From NCBI GenBank assembly GCA_008931825.1, contig QXVZ01013980.1, forward strand, positions 189,596 to 253,595: 64,000 bases of DNA, read 5' to 3'. This DNA comes from Phallusia fumigata (lineage: Eukaryota > Chordata > Ascidiacea > Phlebobranchia > Ascidiidae). The notes under the pieces are model-generated. The model saw only the letters and a program-made list of their open reading frames with translations. It did no database searches and was not told the origin of the DNA. The position numbers and the translations under genes are program-made. Within the stretch, counting starts at the first letter, position 1. Each line of letters starts with the position of its first letter. Below are positions 59,786-64,000 of the stretch, piece after piece.

Positions 59786-60349
59786 CCTTAGATAAATTGT
59801 ACTTAAGAAAAACCTATTTTTCTTTCCACCGCTTGTTTTGGTTTAGGGAAGATGTTTATTTAGCATTAGGGATGCTTATCGGACCAGTACACCTACACGA
59901 GTATTCGGTAGGGCACATTGCCGTTTGTGAAACAAGATTAAAGTTACGACGCCGATTACCATTTGCATGCTCTCTGAAAAGTTTCATCAAGCAAACTCGC
60001 AACATAAAAGATGGAAAAACATTTAAATTCTAAAAAGTAAAAACGAGACAAAGCGAATATTTTTTATCAGCCAAGTCGACGATACGAGAAATCCGAAAAA
60101 AACAAGGACTATATTTGATATTTTGTAAAATAAAGTATTCATTTTGCTGCTCGAGAGGCTCGACCCCTTTGTCACGACATTAGCGTTTTTGCTCCACATT
60201 TATTATTCTGGTCCTAGGCCCATCCCAAATTCAAAATTAACAATACTTATTATTTTGCTGACAGCTTGTCCTTCTAAAACATACATTTATTGCAGAAAAT
60301 CGAACACGTGCCATTTTCGCTTCTGCCAATCTCAGTAAACGCGAAAACA

Positions 60350-63300
60350 ATGGAATCTCTTGTGGAATTACAGCCGCACATTAACAAGATGATCTACCAT
60401 GCTAGTATCGACCGAGAATTCATTGTGAACTCATTACAGAGGTAAATTTACTTTCTTTGTGTTCATCGTCGTGTTAGCTGCCCTATCATGGGTCTCCTTT
60501 TACGCAGCCAACACATTGTTTTTACTCTGCTTTTTATTATTTTTTCTGCCAAACACGAGTTGTTCCCACGTTTTGGTAAAGAAAGAGTCGTCCAAATTTC
60601 TTTTTTACATATGATAGATAGATATCAGAAGTTGTGCTCTGATAATTTTTTCCCCCAGGTCACCCACAAGCCCCCAAAATGTGAAATTTTCAAAACAGCA
60701 ATATTTAACAAAGTAAGGGCAACGCTCAGCAGAGATTGGTAACAGGCTGCTACTTCACACATAAACGGGCGATTCGCTGAAACAAATGAGCTGAGTTTGA
60801 ATTGGGTTAAGTAAATTTCGCTTGGTAAAAGAAATCGTAGCGACACAACTGCACTAAAAAAATCGCCAAGCCGGAAATAGCTGCGCAACGCAAACACATT
60901 CGGCAGTGGTGACCTCATGGAACGTTTACTATTTTACGATGTAGAAGACAATGCGGCACAAATTTATTTCATCTTTTTTTTAGTCCTGCCATTTTGCTGC
61001 CGGATGGTCAGCACACAACATTACTAGGCCATATAGTTGTATGTATTGTATACGCAACGCAACATCTTCCAACAGATATGAAAAGATTGTCATGTTTTAA
61101 TAAAGACGAAGCCAACTGTTGATACTGCACCACGTGATTGCGTAGTGTTAACCGAATAGCGTTTGCTAAATAACGCAGTAAAAGACACGTTACTATGAAT
61201 TTATTGCAAGCTTATATTTGGAAGGTCCAAAAGCGCAATGGAAAGGGTCGTTGGTCAAACTTTTGGTCATTAGTGTGGGTGTGGGGTTTAAATCATGCTT
61301 TTGACATTGAGATTGTAATTGGAAGTAAAAAAGGATTTGGTTAGATAATAAATGGAAATATTTACATTTTGTTTTCATTTTTTGATCACGTCCTTATAAT
61401 TAAGTTGTAAACTGCCAAGGGAATTAGGGACCCAATATAATGCGGGTATTGAAGATACATTCAATATAACAAAGGAGATGGTACGTGTGGAAAACACCAT
61501 TTAAGGGCTGTAGTGTATGTGGAATGAAAATATAGAGAACCGCATTTCTCTAGTTTTATTTGACTTTGATATTAAAAGTTCGTGACTTCAATTTGGCTCG
61601 ACCCATCGCTTTCTTCTGGGTTTGAGCAATGCCGCTTCAGTTTCTTGCCCAGAAAAAACAAAAGCGACCGTGACAAAAACCCACAACCTTGTAAGCACAA
61701 AGCAATCGCGCTATGTTGCAGCTTTCACATTAACATACATACCTGCCAATAGCGCGGGGTGTTCATTGTGCGGCCCCCGGTCCTAATGCGACCAGCGGCG
61801 ACTTTCCACGTGACCCACAGCTGTTTTAAAAATGTGTTGCACATGGCCCCACAAAGTTGGATTTAAGCGACTTGCGACTTCACGCAAAAGTTTTTTGTGA
61901 ACATTTATTTACCAGCAACAATACACGGTACTTTTACAACATAAATCACATAAGGCTTGTAACGTATTTGGCTTAAATATTATTGTGACGTAATGCTTAA
62001 ATCCAATCTCATGTCGTAATGTGCCTTTTGGGTTCGTACCAGTCGGTCCCAGCGAAAGCTCGCATGGTTTATATCGCGTGACCACCACTCCTGAATGACC
62101 CGCTCTTGCACCCGGTACGGATGCATGCGTTACGTGGCCGACCGCAATGGTATTTTATCGATCGACCGCAATCGTATGTTGGTTTATTGAAGTTGTGTTT
62201 ATGCATATATTCAGCTTGGTAATCGTGTGTTGTCAGTCTACGCTTGGCTTTTGTCCTGGTAAGATCTTCAGCTTGGACGCTGTGTTGGTGTCCAAAAACC
62301 CTACACTGACGACCCCTCGTGACTTGAAGTTGGACGAAGATCAACAGCAGTTAACTATCTACAGAAAGTTACTACGATCTACGACAACCTTGAAGCCGCA
62401 ATTTCAAACATGGATATGGCAAAGACAAATGGAGTAAACGATGGAAACAAACGAAGCAGCGTGGAATTACAATCTCTTCGACGATGTTTCTTTTAAACCA
62501 CAAGTTAAGTTTTACTGTGTTTTATTAATTTTTTGTTTGTTTGTTTTACCACGATACAATGCCTAGCCCATTCTTGGGATACGTTAAACTAACCTTTATG
62601 TACTAGTGGTGATATGTTAACTTTTTAGTTAAAAGCAAATGTACTATGTCAACCAAATTTTACTTGCATTAAGAAATATGTCACAGTTATATGTTTAATA
62701 CGGTTAAATAACGAATCAACGTTGTGCTGTCATCGACAGACACACAAAACCGAGCGATATTGCGCCGGGTATTTTGTCTTGAGTTTTATAATCCTCCATT
62801 TGTTGAGGTTACGATAAATGAGATATCGTATATACGCCAGGCAAGGCTGGCTTTTTGGCACCTATTATTGCCCCATTTTATGTCTGATCTCACTGCCTGT
62901 TTACTAAGTCCTTGCACAAATATGTCCGACAGCTTCTCGTAAAAACATGCTAGCGCAGTCCTAGCGTAGTTTAAAGGTATAAAGCGAGACTAGCTATTGT
63001 CCGACAATTCCTCGCACAAGCATGCTTACACAGCTTTGCATAGCTTAAAACTAGGCGAGATGATCTGTTGTCCCTTGTTGGGGCACAGAACGTTATACAA
63101 ACCGTTATCATCATGTTAACGCATATATTCTTGTTTGGCTGATAACCTATGTTTGACAAAACAGTTTGTGTTACCTAAAAAGTTAACAAAATATGTGTGT
63201 TATTGCAATACAAAATAACTTTGTATTCTTCGTTTTTTTACACTCTTATTTGTATCTTGAACAAATATTTGTTTTTGTTTACTGTTTCATTTTCTTTTCA

Positions 63301-63428
63301 GAATTGATCGTGATGTCTATAATAAAATCTTGTGCGGAAAGGAGAGGATGTTTGCTTCTATCACCCAAGATCATCAGATTCGGATGAGGGGAGTTCAAAT
63401 TAACCTCCAAAATTGCAAAAAGTTTTGA
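60350..63428 (+). CDS. Candidate small multi-exon gene, unrecognised
   Basis: Exon 60350-60441 starts MESLVELQPHINKMIYHA, contains DREFIVNSLQ and ends in phase 2 at a good donor (gaggtaaat). A terminal exon 63302-63428, after the strong acceptor ttttcttttcag, takes phase 2 and reads IDRDVYNKILCGKERMF then ASITQDHQIRMRGVQINLQ to a TGA. It is followed by AATAAA at 63,537-63,542. Direct joining gives 73 aa. An optional 54-base exon (60659-60712, phase 2-2) with strong signals could lie between. Another coding-looking stretch at about 62,345-62,475 (TTIYDNLEAAISNMDM) could not be placed in phase. Composition looks like a small soluble helical protein. No family is recognised. The intron contains transposable-element sequence. 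Confidence 0.42.
61560..61725 (-). repeat. Diverged tRNA-derived SINE fragment
   Basis: Matches the SINE body (gtgacttcaatttggctcga, cacaaccttgtaagcacaa) of the 53.3 and 57.6 kb copies, with more decay. Confidence 0.6.
61757..61957. mobile_element. Truncated hAT-like MITE
   Basis: Left part homologous to 59,452-59,655 (gtgcggccc, catggcccc...aaagtt, cttgcgacttca). It stops abruptly where the LTR-like repeat begins at 61,958, so the LTR-like copy probably inserted into or deleted its right half. Confidence 0.65.
61958..62291 (+). mobile_element. LTR-like repeat, direct copy 1 (3' truncated)
   Basis: Starts tgtaacgtatttggc and is almost identical to 63,572-63,860 for nearly 290 bp, including an internal duplicated ccgcaat...g motif. 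Beyond about 62,250 the match weakens. Confidence 0.75.
62292..63301. other. Interval between the two direct LTR-like copies
   Basis: Contains the coding-looking stretch at about 62,345-62,475 and a second ATG context at 62,441 (METNEAAWNYNLFDD, then VSFKPQ before a possible donor gttaag). Neither can be tied to a gene with confidence. No reverse transcriptase or integrase signature was seen, so an intact LTR retrotransposon interior is unlikely. Confidence 0.4.
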
Positions 63429-63571
63429 ACTGACATATTGTCTATGTTGTATATTTACTTGAAACGATTTTTGGTGTGATATAATCGAACATCGTCTTGT
63501 TTTCGAAGTGTAAAAATTTCAATTGCATATCGTATAAATAAACAGTTAAACATTTATTAGCGGTGAACGAG

Positions 63572-64000
63572 TGTAACGTATTTGGCTTAAATATTATTGT
63601 GACGTAATGCTTAAATCCAATCTCATGTCGTAATGTGCCTTTTGGGTTCGTACCAGTCGGTCCCAGCGAAAGCTCGCATGGTTTATATCGCGTGACCACC
63701 ACTCCTGAATGACCCGCTCTTGCACCCGGTACGGATGCATGCGTTACGTGGCCGACCGCAATGGTATTTTATCGATCGACCGCAATCGTATGTTGGTTTA
63801 TTGAAGTTGTGTTTATGCATATATTCAGCTTGGTAATCGTGTGTTGTCATTCTACTCTCGGCTTTTGGCTTGGTAGGATCTTTGCTACCGGAGCCTTCTA
63901 AATTACGTGTTGGTGTCTTCTAATAAACAATACTAACCAAAGGTATTGTGAGTCCAATTGTCAAGTAGGAACACGTTAGGTACATAGGGACCTAAATAAC
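63572..64000 (+). mobile_element. LTR-like repeat, direct copy 2 (runs off the window)
   Basis: Full-length match to the reverse complement of 54,305-54,728. It starts tgtaacgtatttggc and is cut by the window edge at ...ctaaataac. With copy 1 it brackets about 1.3 kb, including the candidate terminal exon at 63,302. Confidence 0.75.

Overview
This is AT-rich animal nuclear DNA, almost certainly from a Ciona-type ascidian. The evidence is many short introns with GT/AG borders, exon-sized coding islands, small terminal-inverted-repeat elements, tRNA-derived SINEs, and a chordate Snail gene with five zinc fingers. No prokaryotic operon, CRISPR array or intact rRNA/tRNA gene was seen. All gene models were spliced by eye; reading phase was checked by exon-length arithmetic, but no database search was possible.

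Region 1 (1-21,437, + strand) is a tandem cluster of small secreted or single-pass membrane genes. They are built from a repeated module of about 43 residues with six cysteines, spaced C-x4/5-C-x5-CC-x6..10-C-x7-C, with one module per exon. Gene A (3,461-4,856) has signal peptide, two modules, TM and proline-rich tail. Gene B (6,773-8,790) has five module exons and is decaying at its 3' end. Gene C (13,968-17,178) has eight modules. Gene D (20,068-21,437) has one module, TM and tail. There are two relics: a frameshifted tail exon at about 1,885-2,040 and a broken gene-D copy at 12,360-12,790. The B+D' and C+D segments are a 7-8 kb tandem segmental duplication. A ~0.7 kb flanking block is repeated three times at the left end. 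Gene C ends in the phase required by gene D's TM exon, so the two may be alternative 5' modules sharing one membrane anchor.

Region 2 (21,742-27,900, - strand) is a Snail-family zinc-finger repressor of six coding exons and 448 codons. It has a CtBP-type PIDLS motif and only a degenerate SNAG-like N-terminus. About 3.3 kb of non-coding DNA lies upstream, where its control elements would be expected.

Region 3 (28,070-56,084, + strand) is one large gene that I can splice as 34 coding exons in one open frame of 2,376 codons. Order: signal peptide, CUB-like segments, a clear CUB, 17 single-exon FN3 domains, a bipartite ZP domain, a furin-type site, one EGF domain split across two exons, a TM segment and a short basic tail. 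Its introns carry several MITEs and a 128-bp tandem satellite.

Region 4 (56,085-64,000) is repeat-rich: nested inverted-repeat elements, tRNA-like SINEs and three copies of an LTR-like repeat. One small unrecognised gene (about 60,350-63,428) is plausible.
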